The notes under the pieces were generated by a model, which made no database searches, was not told where the DNA came from, and saw nothing but the letters and a program-made list of their open reading frames with translations. A DNA stretch of 35,652 bases from Reyranella massiliensis 521 (GTDB taxonomy: Bacteria; Pseudomonadota; Alphaproteobacteria; Reyranellales; Reyranellaceae): positions 1-35,652 of the forward strand of contig CAMAYC010000041.1 in NCBI GenBank assembly GCA_945862125.1, written 5' to 3'. Made by a program: the position numbers and the translations under genes. Below are positions 1 through 8,435 of the stretch, piece by piece. Each line of letters starts with the position of its first letter. The stretch's first letter is position 1.

Positions 1-900
1 CACGGCGTAGCGCACCGTGGCGCCCAGGAATTCCCGGTGCGTGACCGGGCCGCGCAAAGGAATGCCCTCGGCCGACGACAGGGAGGCGTGCTGCGGCCGG
101 AAGACCAGCCGCTTACCGGCCGGCACCGCGATGCCATCGCCGTCGCCCAAGATGTTGGCCGAGCCCAGGAAGCTCGCGACGAAGAGATTGGCCGGGTTCT
201 CGTAAAGTTCCATCGGCGTGCCGACCTGGCGAACGGTGCCGGCGTCCATGACGGCGATACGGTCGCAGATCGTATTGGCCTCTTCCTGATCGTGGGTGAC
301 GAAGATCGTCGTGAGCCCGAGGCGTTGCTGCAGCGCGCGCAGCTCGCGCCGCACGCTCACCCGCATCTTGGCGTCGAGGTTCGAGAGGGGCTCGTCGAGC
401 AGCAGCACCTTGGGCTCGATGGCGATGGTGCGGGCGACGGCGACGCGCTGCTGCTGGCCGCCCGAGAGCTGCGCCGGACGGCGGCTGGCGAAGGCCGTGA
501 GTCCAACCAGGTCCAGCGCCTCGGCCACGCGGCGGTCGATTTCGGCGCGTGGCAGGCGGCGCTCTTCCAGGCCGAAGGCGACGTTCCTGGCCACCGTCAT
601 GTGCGGCCACAGGGCATAGCTCTGGAACACCATGCCGACATCGCGCTTCCACGGCGGCAACGGCGCCACATCCTGGCCGTCGAGCAGCACCTGGCCGGTC
701 TGCGCCTGGGCGAATCCCGCGATCAGCCGCAGCAGTGTGGTCTTGCCGCAGCCCGAGGGGCCGAGAAAGGCGAAGAATTCCCCCGGATGGATCGTGAGGT
801 CGACATTCTTCAGGACGTGCGTCGACCCGTAGGAGAGGTTGACGCCCGCGATTTCGATGCCCACAGCCTTGGCCGGTTTCGACATGGTCATGCCCGTCAT
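1..900 (-). CDS. ABC transporter ATP-binding protein, FbpC/PotA-like (3' end outside window)
   Basis: This is the ATPase that powers the importer encoded by the two genes upstream of it. The reading frame is open from an ATG at 900 to the window's left edge, giving 300 codons with no stop, so the C-terminus is missing. Visible motifs are Walker A GPSGCGKTT (about 47-55), the Q-loop Gln near 93, the signature LSGGQQQR (145-152), Walker B VLLLDEP (165-171) and the switch His in VTHDQEEA (about 203). A regulatory TOBE-like tail begins before the edge. The start codon overlaps the permease stop as ATGA, which implies translational coupling and decides the start; in-frame ATGs at 891 and 885 are alternatives. 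Family membership is firm. The substrate (iron(III), polyamine, phosphonate or other) cannot be read from the ATPase. Confidence 0.93.
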   Translation of the reverse strand, partial: MTGMTMSKPAKAVGIEIAGVNLSYGSTHVLKNVDLTIHPGEFFAFLGPSGCGKTTLLRLIAGFAQAQTGQVLLDGQDVAPLPPWKRDVGMVFQSYALWPHMTVARNVAFGLEERRLPRAEIDRRVAEALDLVGLTAFASRRPAQLSGGQQQRVAVARTIAIEPKVLLLDEPLSNLDAKMRVSVRRELRALQQRLGLTTIFVTHDQEEANTICDRIAVMDAGTVRQVGTPMELYENPANLFVASFLGSANILGDGDGIAVPAGKRLVFRPQHASLSSAEGIPLRGPVTHREFLGATVRYAV

Positions 901-2585
901 ATATCGAGGCCGCGCGCGCGTTGCGAGCGGTCGGCGGCAAGTTGCGCCAGCCCCATGCAGATCGCCACGATGATCACCGCGATGACGCCCAGCGCCGCGC
1001 CCGCGCCGCGTCCGGCTGGCGTCTGCATCAGCACATAGAGGCCGTAGGCCAGTGGCGCGTCGGAGTTGGACTGCACCAGGATGAGTACGGCCGATAGCTC
1101 GACCGCGGCGGTGGCGAAGCTGGTGACGAAGCCTGCAAGGAGGCCGCCGGTCATCAGCGGGATCACGATCCGCCGCACGGTGCGCGCCTTGGTGGCGCCG
1201 AGGTTCTCCGCCGCCTCCTCGAGCGACACCGAGATCTGCTGCAGGGCGGCGTAGGCGGCGCGCAAGGCATAGGGCAGGCGGCGGATGGCGATCGCCAGCA
1301 CGATTACGATCCAGAGCGTCGCGAGCGGCGTGCCGTCGGGCAATTGCACGCCGTAGAAGGCGCGCAAATAGCCGATGCCCAGCACGATGCCGGGCACGGC
1401 CAGTGCCGTGCTGGCCGCCCAGTCGAGCCACTGCCGGCCAGGCAGCTTGGTGCGCAGCACCAGGTAGGCGATGGCGCCGCCGATCACGACGTCGATCCCC
1501 GCGGCGAGGCCCGCATAGAGCAGCGTGTTCTTTATGTAGACCGAGCTGTCGCCCAGCACCCGGGCGTAGTGGGCGAGGGTGTAGCCGTCGGGCAGGGGGC
1601 TGAACGACCACACGGTGGCGAACGACAGCAGCAGCAGGCCGACATGCGGCGCCAGCACCATCGCCAGGATCAGGATCACGACGGAATAGGCCAGGAACGA
1701 CTCGCGCGGCTTGAGCTTGCGCCGGGCAAGGCCGCCGCCGCCGCGCTGGGTCGTGGCGTAGTCCTTGCCCTTCAATACCTGCGCCGAGGCCCACATGGTG
1801 GCCACTGCGACAACGATCAGGACGACCGAGATCACATAGCCCATCGGGTCGTCGATACCGATCGAGGTGATGCGCAGGTAGGCCTGCGGCGCCAGCATTT
1901 CCTTGACGTTGAGCAGCAACGGCGTCGCCACGTCGTCGAAGACTTTTACGAACACCAGGCTTGCGCCGGCGATGTACCCGGGCAGCGCGAGTGGAAGCGC
2001 AATACGCCGGAACAGGCGGAGGCCATGCGCGCCGAGGTTCTGGGCGGCTTCCTCCATGGAGCGGTCGATGTTGCGCAGCGCCGCCGACAGGTTGACCAGG
2101 ATGAAGGGGAAATAGTGGATCGCCTGCAGGAAGATGACGCCGTTCAGCCCTTCCATGAAGCCGATCTTGAAGCCGAACCACTCGTCGAGCAGCAGGTTCG
2201 CGCTGCCGTTGCGGCCGAACAGGAGCTGCATGGCGACGGCGCCGACGAAAGGCGGCATGACCAGAGGCAGGAAACCCAGGGTCTGCACCAGCATGGCGCC
2301 GCGGAACTCGAAGCGCGTCGTCAGATAGGCGAGCGGCAGCGCGAGCGCCGAGGCCCACATCACCGTCATCGCCGACACGTAGATCGAGTTCCAGAACGAG
2401 CGCACGAACAGGTCGGTGCGGGCAAAGTCGAGGAAGTTGACCAGCGTCAGCGCGCCGCCGCCTTTTTCGGTGAAGGCGACATAGATGACCGTCGCCACGG
2501 GCACGACCAGGAAGACGCCGAGGAAGAGCGCGATGGCCAGCGCCAGCGCGGCCTGGCCGGCCGAACGCGTGCCCGCCAGCGCCAT
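897..2585 (-). CDS. ABC transporter permease, fused two-module FbpB/AfuB type
   Basis: This inner-membrane permease of 562 residues contains two homologous BPD_transp_1 halves in one chain, as in iron(III) FbpB and thiamine ThiP permeases. Each half carries an EAA cytoplasmic loop that docks on the ATPase: one around EEAAQNLGAHGLRLFRRI and one around EEAAENLGATKARTVRRI. Many hydrophobic segments are visible, about twelve in all. I chose the ATG at 2585 because it overlaps the stop of the binding-protein gene by one base (TGATG). The frame stays open upstream to 2660, but that stretch lies inside the binding-protein gene and is unlikely to be translated. The downstream ATPase starts inside this gene's stop codon. 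Family assignment is strong; substrate is unknown. Confidence 0.93.
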   Translation of the reverse strand: MALAGTRSAGQAALALAIALFLGVFLVVPVATVIYVAFTEKGGGALTLVNFLDFARTDLFVRSFWNSIYVSAMTVMWASALALPLAYLTTRFEFRGAMLVQTLGFLPLVMPPFVGAVAMQLLFGRNGSANLLLDEWFGFKIGFMEGLNGVIFLQAIHYFPFILVNLSAALRNIDRSMEEAAQNLGAHGLRLFRRIALPLALPGYIAGASLVFVKVFDDVATPLLLNVKEMLAPQAYLRITSIGIDDPMGYVISVVLIVVAVATMWASAQVLKGKDYATTQRGGGGLARRKLKPRESFLAYSVVILILAMVLAPHVGLLLLSFATVWSFSPLPDGYTLAHYARVLGDSSVYIKNTLLYAGLAAGIDVVIGGAIAYLVLRTKLPGRQWLDWAASTALAVPGIVLGIGYLRAFYGVQLPDGTPLATLWIVIVLAIAIRRLPYALRAAYAALQQISVSLEEAAENLGATKARTVRRIVIPLMTGGLLAGFVTSFATAAVELSAVLILVQSNSDAPLAYGLYVLMQTPAGRGAGAALGVIAVIIVAICMGLAQLAADRSQRARGLDI

Positions 2586-3910
2586 CAGCGGGCGAGCTTC
2601 AGCGCCTCGTCGGCCTTGGCCTTGGCAGCGGCGTATTTCTCCTTGGCGAAAGCGGCCCACTGCTGCTCGAGTTCGGCTTGGCGCGCCGACTTTTCCTTGC
2701 CGCCGGTGAAGGCGGCGCGGATCTCGGGCGAGGCGGCCTGGGCCGCGGTGATCGGCATCGCGGCGATCAGGTCGCGCGCCTCCTTGGCCAGGGCGCGGGC
2801 CTGGGCATTGTCCTTCTTCGCGAGCGCCGCATCGACCTCATGCAATGTCTTGGTCGCGGCCTTGAGCGGCTCGAGCTGGAAGGTGATGAGCTGGTCGAAC
2901 AGCGTATCGACCGCGGCCGTCCGGCTCTCGGACAGTTCGGCGTTGAAGGTGAGCAAGCCCTGGAGGTTCTTGTCCTTGAAGGGGTTGGGATAGCCGGCCG
3001 GGGCCTTGGCGTAGGTCTCTGGCCGCACCGGCAGGCGGCGGATGGTGGGCTCGAGCAGCGCCTCCTGGCCCGCCGGCGAGAGCAGGAACTCGATGAAGGC
3101 CTCGGCGCCTGCCTTGTTGGGGGCGTTGGCGACGATGCCGACATTGGCTGGCACCAGGGTCGTCACGGAGGGATAGACGAACTTCACCGGGAAGCCCGCG
3201 CCCTGGGAGGAGAAGGCGAAGAAGTCGATCACGATGCCGTAGCCGACCTGGCCGGAATTGACCGCCTCGGGCACGCCGAACGAGCGATCCGTCACCTGCC
3301 GCAGGTTGCCCGAGATCTCCTTGGTGGTCCGCCAGCCCTTGTCCCAACCTTCACCCTGCAGAACGGTCTCGATGGTGAGGTGTGTCGTGCCCGAGCGCGA
3401 CGGCGCCGAGATCGAGACATGGTCGAAGTAGGGTGCGGTCGCGAGGTCCTGCCATTCCTTGGGCTCTGGCAACTTGTTGGCTTTCACGTAGCGCTCGTTC
3501 CACATGATGCCGTAGCCCGAGGCCGCGAAGCCGGAATAGAAGCCGTCCTTGTCGTTCACCGGATAGGAGCCGACCTTCTCGGCGATGCCGCTGGCCTTGG
3601 GCTTGTAGGGGCTGAGCAGTTTCTTGCCCTTCAGCACTTCGAAGGCGTCCGGCGCCGAGGCCCAGAACAGGTCGACCTGGTTGTTGGCCTTGGTCTCCTC
3701 GAGGAATTTCACGCCGGCATTGGTGTTGCGGTTCTGCACCTCCAGCGTCGCGCCGGGTACGGCCTTCTCGAAGGCCTTCTTCAGCGGATCGGTCACGTCC
3801 TTGGAGAAGGAGGTGACGACCGTCACCTTGCCGGTCTGCGCGAACGCGGCGCCGGCCGCGAGGACGAGGCCCAGGGTGAGGCCCGCGGTGAGCGTGGACA
3901 GACGGATCAT
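2585..3910 (-). CDS. Periplasmic ABC substrate-binding protein with C-terminal helical extension
   Basis: This 441-residue periplasmic binding protein feeds the importer. A Sec signal peptide is clear: MIR, a hydrophobic core, then AFA before Gln25. The body resembles class II iron(III)-type binding proteins (SBP_bac_6/11-like). Such proteins are usually near 340 residues; here roughly the last 95 form an Ala/Lys/Glu-rich, probably helical tail ending in KADEALKLAR. I did not find the adjacent tyrosine pair typical of ferric-binding proteins, so iron is not assured as ligand. The start at 3910 follows a GGGAG about ten bases upstream; an in-frame ATG at 3928 would add six residues and has a weaker ribosome site. 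Its stop overlaps the permease start by one base. Confidence 0.9.
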   Translation of the reverse strand: MIRLSTLTAGLTLGLVLAAGAAFAQTGKVTVVTSFSKDVTDPLKKAFEKAVPGATLEVQNRNTNAGVKFLEETKANNQVDLFWASAPDAFEVLKGKKLLSPYKPKASGIAEKVGSYPVNDKDGFYSGFAASGYGIMWNERYVKANKLPEPKEWQDLATAPYFDHVSISAPSRSGTTHLTIETVLQGEGWDKGWRTTKEISGNLRQVTDRSFGVPEAVNSGQVGYGIVIDFFAFSSQGAGFPVKFVYPSVTTLVPANVGIVANAPNKAGAEAFIEFLLSPAGQEALLEPTIRRLPVRPETYAKAPAGYPNPFKDKNLQGLLTFNAELSESRTAAVDTLFDQLITFQLEPLKAATKTLHEVDAALAKKDNAQARALAKEARDLIAAMPITAAQAASPEIRAAFTGGKEKSARQAELEQQWAAFAKEKYAAAKAKADEALKLAR

Positions 3911-3935
3911 GGAGTATCTCCCGTGCATTTCTTGA

Positions 3936-6230
3936 TCACGCGGCCTCGATGAAGCTGTCGAGCACCTTCTTGGGGCCGGCCTTCTCGAAGTCGATGTCGA
4001 GCTTGTTGCCATCGACCGCGACGATTCGGCCATAGCCGAACTTCTGGTGGAACACGCGCTGGCCGACGGCGAGGTCTGGCTTGTCGCCCTCCACCGCACG
4101 TCGATCGTCCAGCGTCTCGTCGCGATAACGCGTGCGCCGCGCGCCGCCGGTGCCGAGGCTTTCGTAGCCGAAGCCGCTCGCCTGGTCGCGCAGGCCGCCG
4201 TGATGGCCGGCGGAATAAGTGGCGTAGAGGCCGGCGTCGCTGCTTTCGGCCAGGCGGTCGGTCGGCAGCTCGCGCAGGAAGCGCGACGGGATCGCGGCCT
4301 GCCATTGATTGAAGATGCGCCGGTTGGCGGCGAAGGAAACATAGGCTCGCCGGCGCGCGCGCGTCAGGCCGACATAGGCGAGGCGGCGCTCCTCCTCCAG
4401 CCCGGCCAGTCCCTTGTCGTCGAGCGCCCGCTGGTTGGGAAACAGACCTTCCTCCCAGCCCGGCAGGAACACGGTGTCGAACTCCAGGCCCTTGGCGGCG
4501 TGGAGCGTCATGAGGCTCACCATGTCGGTATCGCTACGGTCAGCCATGTCGGTCAGCAGCGCCACGTGTTCGAGGAAGGCGGGCAGCGAGTCGAATTCCT
4601 GAAGGGCGTTGGTGAGTTCCTTCAGATTCTCCAGCCGGCCCTCGGCCTCGGGCGATCGATCGATCCGCAGCATGTCGGTGTAGCCCGACTCGTCGAGCAG
4701 GGTCTCGACCACCTCGACGTGGCTGATGCCGTCGAGCATGGCGCGCCAGCGCTCGAAGTTGGCGATGAGATCGCCCAGGGACTTGCGTTGCCGGCCCTTC
4801 AGTTCGTCGGTCTCGAGCGCGCGACGGGTCGCCTCGAACAGCGAGATCTTCTGCGTGCGCTGGATCAGCCGGAGCGTGCGCAGCGCCGATTCGCCGAGAC
4901 CGCGGCGCGGCGTGTTGTAGATGCGCTCGAAGGCGAGATCGTCGTCGTGCTGCACCGTGACGCGGCAATAGGCCAGCGCGTCGCGAATCTCCTGGCGCTC
5001 GTAGAAGCGCGGGCCGCCGATCACGCGATAGGGCAGGCCCATGGTGATGAAGCGTTCCTCGAACTCCCGGGTCTGGAAGCCTGCGCGCACCAGGATGGCG
5101 ATCTGCGACAGCCGGTGCTTGTCGCGCTGCAGCGCCTCGATCTCCTCGCCGATGCCGCGCGCCTCTTCCTCGCCGTCCCACACGCCGCGCACCGCGATGC
5201 GCTCGCCTTCCTTCATCTCCGTCCACAGCGTCTTTCCGAGGCGGCCCTCGTTGTGCGAGATGAGATGCGAGGCGGCGGCCAGGATGTGCGGCGTCGAGCG
5301 GTAGTTGCGCTCCAGCCGCACGATGGTGGCGCCGGGGAAATCCTTCTCGAAGCGCAGGATGTTGCCGACCTCGGCGCCGCGCCAGCCATAGATCGACTGG
5401 TCGTCGTCGCCGACGCAGCAGACGTCCTCGGTGCCCTGGGCCAGCAGGCGAAGCCAGAGATACTGGGCCACGTTGGTGTCCTGGTATTCGTCGACCAGGA
5501 TATGGCGGAAGCGGCGGTGATAGATCGCCAGGATGTCAGGGTGCTTCTGCCACAGGGTCACGCAGTGCATGACGAGGTCACCGAAATCGACGGCGTTCAC
5601 CTCGGCCAGGCGCTCCTGGTACTGGCGGTAGATATCGGCGGCCTTGCCACCGGCGAATTCGCCGGCCTCATCGCCCGAGACCTTTTCGGGGGGCAGGGCA
5701 CGGTCTTTCCAGCGCTGGATGATGCCGCTCAGCACCCGCGCCGGCCATTTCTTGTCGTCGATACCCTCGGCTTGCAGCAGCTGCTTGATCAGGCGCGTCT
5801 GGTCGTCGGTGTCGAGGATGGTGAAATTGCTCTTCAGGCCGACCAGTTCGGCATGGCGGCGCAGCACGCGCACGCCGATCGCATGGAAAGTGCCCAGCCA
5901 CATGCCATCGGCGGCGCCGCCGATCAGGCTTGCCACGCGGTCGAGCATTTCGCGCGCGGCCTTGTTGGTGAAGGTGACCGACAGGACCTGCGAGGTCCGG
6001 GCCCGGCCGGTGATCAGCAAATGGGCGATGCGCGAGGTCAGCACGCGTGTTTTGCCGGTTCCGGCGCCGGCCAGCACCAGCAATGGCCCGCCCTGGTGGG
6101 TTACGGCCACCCGCTGCTCCTCGTTCAGCCCGTCGAGATGGGCCGTGGACGCAACGGCACGCCGCGCCGGCTCAGGCGCAGCCGGGGCGGGATCGTCGGT
6201 GATTTCGAACGGGTCGGCGGGGGGCGCCAT
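3936..6230 (-). CDS. uvrD: UvrD/PcrA-type superfamily 1 ATP-dependent DNA helicase
   Basis: This 764-residue 3'-5' DNA helicase acts in nucleotide excision repair, mismatch repair and replication-fork clearance. Motifs in order: Q-motif LNEEQ (35-39), Walker A GAGTGKT (55-61), motif II DEYQD (247-251), motif III GDDDQSIYGWRG (274-285), the nucleotide-contacting RNYRST, and the late SLMTLHAAKGLEFDTVFLPG and VGLTRARRRAYV blocks. The extreme C-terminus (GQRVFHQKFGYGRIVAVDG) matches the Tudor-like RNA-polymerase-binding tail of PcrA/UvrD. The first 30 residues are Pro/Ala-rich and unconserved in look. The ABC importer begins only 25 bases after the stop, so read-through is possible. The divergent neighbour at 6313 leaves an 82-base shared promoter region. 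UvrD versus PcrA naming is a matter of convention. Confidence 0.95.
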   Translation of the reverse strand: MAPPADPFEITDDPAPAAPEPARRAVASTAHLDGLNEEQRVAVTHQGGPLLVLAGAGTGKTRVLTSRIAHLLITGRARTSQVLSVTFTNKAAREMLDRVASLIGGAADGMWLGTFHAIGVRVLRRHAELVGLKSNFTILDTDDQTRLIKQLLQAEGIDDKKWPARVLSGIIQRWKDRALPPEKVSGDEAGEFAGGKAADIYRQYQERLAEVNAVDFGDLVMHCVTLWQKHPDILAIYHRRFRHILVDEYQDTNVAQYLWLRLLAQGTEDVCCVGDDDQSIYGWRGAEVGNILRFEKDFPGATIVRLERNYRSTPHILAAASHLISHNEGRLGKTLWTEMKEGERIAVRGVWDGEEEARGIGEEIEALQRDKHRLSQIAILVRAGFQTREFEERFITMGLPYRVIGGPRFYERQEIRDALAYCRVTVQHDDDLAFERIYNTPRRGLGESALRTLRLIQRTQKISLFEATRRALETDELKGRQRKSLGDLIANFERWRAMLDGISHVEVVETLLDESGYTDMLRIDRSPEAEGRLENLKELTNALQEFDSLPAFLEHVALLTDMADRSDTDMVSLMTLHAAKGLEFDTVFLPGWEEGLFPNQRALDDKGLAGLEEERRLAYVGLTRARRRAYVSFAANRRIFNQWQAAIPSRFLRELPTDRLAESSDAGLYATYSAGHHGGLRDQASGFGYESLGTGGARRTRYRDETLDDRRAVEGDKPDLAVGQRVFHQKFGYGRIVAVDGNKLDIDFEKAGPKKVLDSFIEAA

Positions 6231-6312
6231 GCACCGTCATATAGCAATCGGCGCGGCAGACGCCTATCTTCCAGACTGTGGACGCGCCCACTGTAAATGT
6301 AGGGGTGTAGGA

Positions 6313-7329
6313 ATGGCCCGAGGGTTGAACGGTTCCGCCAACGGCACAGGACACTGGCCGGGCGGCCAGGAAGGCGTCGAGGCGCGAATCCCGGGCCGGT
6401 CGTCGAACGTGCCGCTGGCCATCGCCGAGGTGCTGCCGGCGGTGATCGGCCTGAAAACCACCATTCCGGAGAACCGCCGTTCGGCCCAGACCCTGGGGTC
6501 CGAACGCGAGGGGCACGGCATTGTGATCGACGACGAGGGGCTGATCGTCACCATCGGCTACCTGATCATGGAAGCCGACACCGTCACCGTCACCGACATC
6601 GAGGGCAGCGAGTGGCCGGCCCATATCGTGGGCTACGACTATGAGAGCGGCTTCGGGCTGGTGCGCGCCGATGCGCCGCTGGCCATCAAGCCGATGCGCT
6701 TCGGCGATTCCGATACGCTGTCGCTGCGCAGCGAGGCCGTCGTCGTGGGCTATGGCGGCGAGAAGGCGACGCTCAAGGTCAAAGTCGCCAGCCGCCGCGA
6801 GTTCGCGGGCTACTGGGAGTACCTGCTCGACAACGCGATCTTCACTGTCCCCGCCTATCCGCTATGGGGCGGCTCGGCGCTGGTCGGTCCGGACGGTGCG
6901 CTCCTGGGCGTCGGCTCGCTGCTGGTTGAGGAGGCGCTGGGACCGGGAGCGGCTGCTTTTCCCGGCAACATGTACGTGCCGATCAACCGGCTGAAACCGA
7001 TATTCTCCGAACTGGTGACGAAAGGCCGGTTGTCGACACCGCCCAGGCCGTGGCTCGGGATCTACACCCTCGAGCACATGGGCCGGCTGGTGATTGGCGG
7101 CATTTCCGACGGTGGTCCGGCCGATCGCGCCGGCCTGCAGCGGGGCGATGTTCTCCATGCCCTCAACGACGAGGTGCTGGACGATATCGCCGACTTCTAT
7201 CGCAAGCTGTGGGAAAGCGGTCCTGCCGGCACGACGATCAGATTGCGCATGGAACGCGACAACGATGCCTTCGAGGTCGCGGTCCGGTCGGGCGACCGGG
7301 GGAGCTATCACAAATACGGTCCCGACTGA
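6313..7329 (+). CDS. HtrA/DegP-like trypsin-fold protein with PDZ domain, catalytic triad lost
   Basis: This 338-residue protein has an S1C trypsin-like core (about 35-235) and one PDZ domain (about 245-335, GISDGGPADRAGLQRGDV). Compared by eye with DegP, the His block TNNHVI reads TIGYLI (His to Tyr83), the Asp block SDIALL reads SGFGLV (Asp to Gly113), and the nucleophile block NSGGAL reads WGGSAL (Ser to Gly186). It is therefore probably not a protease but a peptide- or protein-binding chaperone-like factor. No signal peptide or membrane segment is visible, so the cytoplasm is likely. The ATG at 6313 follows AGGGG about eight bases upstream; the frame runs far upstream but only inside uvrD antisense. 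It stands alone between a divergent helicase and the next promoter. Confidence 0.85.
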   Translation: MARGLNGSANGTGHWPGGQEGVEARIPGRSSNVPLAIAEVLPAVIGLKTTIPENRRSAQTLGSEREGHGIVIDDEGLIVTIGYLIMEADTVTVTDIEGSEWPAHIVGYDYESGFGLVRADAPLAIKPMRFGDSDTLSLRSEAVVVGYGGEKATLKVKVASRREFAGYWEYLLDNAIFTVPAYPLWGGSALVGPDGALLGVGSLLVEEALGPGAAAFPGNMYVPINRLKPIFSELVTKGRLSTPPRPWLGIYTLEHMGRLVIGGISDGGPADRAGLQRGDVLHALNDEVLDDIADFYRKLWESGPAGTTIRLRMERDNDAFEVAVRSGDRGSYHKYGPD

Positions 7330-7388
7330 CGCTGCGGCCCCTAGCGCCTGTGGGCAGGCGGCCTGTGAATAGTCCGGCGCGACGCGCT

Positions 7389-7416
7389 TTGACTTGGGCC
7401 GCGCACGCTGCATAGG
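7389..7416 (+). promoter_or_regulatory. Possible sigma-70-type promoter for the MBL/monooxygenase genes
   Basis: TTGACT at 7389-7394 matches the -35 consensus well. CATAGG at 7411-7416, after a 16-base spacer, is a weak -10. The element lies in the 124-base gap upstream of the MBL-fold gene, with a transcript leader of about 30 bases before the ATG. Only the -35 half is convincing. Confidence 0.35.
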
Positions 7417-7453
7417 TTCCTGCGAACACAGAATGTGCAGGGGAGACACACGG

Positions 7454-8410
7454 ATGGCCAAGGCCTTCGCCTCGCAAGCGGACATGGTGGACAAGAAGAT
7501 CACCTTCAGCCGCCTGTCCGAGCACGCCTACGCCTTCACGGCCGAGGGCGATCCCAACACCGGGATCGTGGTCGGCGACGACGCGGTGATGGTGATCGAT
7601 GCCCAGGCGACGCCGAAGATGGCAGAGCAGGTGATCGAGCGCATACGGACCGTCACCGACAAGCCGATCAAGTATGTGGTGCTGTCGCACTACCACGCAG
7701 TCCGCGTGCTGGGGGCCAGCGGCTACAGTCCCGAACACATCATCTGCAGCGAGGCGACGCGCGAGATGATCGTCGAGCGCGGCGCCCAGGACTACAAGTC
7801 CGAACTCCAGCGCTTCCCGCGCCTGTTCCAGGCCGCGGAGACCATCCCCGGCCTCACCTGGCCTACGATCACCTTCAACGACCGCATGACCCTGTGGCTG
7901 GGCAAGCTGCAGGTCGACATCATCCACGCCGGCCGCGGCCATACGAAGGGCGACACGATCGTTTGGCTGCCCGAGGAGCGCACCCTGTTCAGCGGCGACC
8001 TCGTCGAATACGGCGCCACGCCCTATGCCGGCGACGCACACTACAAGGATTGGCCCGAGACGTTGCAGAAGCTACGTGACCTCAAGGCCGACGCGCTGGT
8101 GCCCGGCCGCGGCGACGCGCTGATGGGCGCGGGCGCCGTGGAAGAAGGCATTGCCGGCACCCAGGCGTTCCTGGCCGACCTCTACAAGGCCGTGTCGCAG
8201 AGCGCCGAGGCCGGGGATTCGCTGAAGCTCGCCTATGACAAGGCGATGGCCGCGCTGCAGCCGCGCTACGGCAACTGGGTAATCTTCGAGCATTGCATGC
8301 CGTTCGACGTGAGCCGCGCCTATGACGAGGCCAAGGGTCTCGACCATCCGCGCATCTGGACCGCCGAGCGCGACATCGAGATGTGGGCGGCGCTGGAAAA
8401 GGCCGACTGA
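7454..8410 (+). CDS. Metallo-beta-lactamase-fold protein lacking second-metal ligands
   Basis: This 318-residue MBL-fold protein resembles the quinoprotein-relay/SoxH-like branch. The HxHxDH motif reads H79-Y-H81-A-V83-R84, so the Asp and last His are replaced. H163 in GRGHTKGDT and D182 in FSGDLV are kept. The usual C-terminal GHG reads GRG (R219). Thus the site 1 ligands and the bridging Asp are present, while the three ligands specific to metal site 2 are gone, suggesting a mononuclear or non-hydrolytic protein. I chose the ATG at 7454 because GGGGAGA lies about ten bases upstream; a further 20 codons are open but look like leader. It is followed 25 bases later by an FAD monooxygenase and then DUF2783, probably one operon. 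Confidence 0.87.
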   Translation: MAKAFASQADMVDKKITFSRLSEHAYAFTAEGDPNTGIVVGDDAVMVIDAQATPKMAEQVIERIRTVTDKPIKYVVLSHYHAVRVLGASGYSPEHIICSEATREMIVERGAQDYKSELQRFPRLFQAAETIPGLTWPTITFNDRMTLWLGKLQVDIIHAGRGHTKGDTIVWLPEERTLFSGDLVEYGATPYAGDAHYKDWPETLQKLRDLKADALVPGRGDALMGAGAVEEGIAGTQAFLADLYKAVSQSAEAGDSLKLAYDKAMAALQPRYGNWVIFEHCMPFDVSRAYDEAKGLDHPRIWTAERDIEMWAALEKAD

Positions 8411-8416
8411 TCATGC

Positions 8417-8433
8417 TCTTCCGGTCCGGAAGA
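8417..8433 (+). promoter_or_regulatory. Perfect 8-bp-arm dyad enclosing the monooxygenase ribosome-binding site
   Basis: TCTTCCGG, a single central T, then CCGGAAGA form a perfect 17-base inverted repeat in the 25-base gap between two genes. Its right arm holds the GGAAGA that serves as Shine-Dalgarno for the ATG at 8436. With a one-base centre the actual hairpin would lose a base pair or two, but the dyad could mask the site, or bind a protein. The stop codon of the upstream gene is seven bases away. Confidence 0.5.
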
Positions 8434-8435
8434 CG

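Noticed and set aside
1344-2993. A 549-codon plus-strand frame over the permease and binding-protein genes
   Set aside because: It is antisense to genes with clear membrane and binding-fold patterns, and its composition (Gln/Arg/His-rich) is a codon-shadow signature.
6231-6312. An imperfect dyad (ACTGTGG/CCACTGT) as an SOS box for uvrD
   Set aside because: It matches neither the alphaproteobacterial GTTC-N7-GTTC site nor the E. coli LexA box, and has a mismatch in a short arm.
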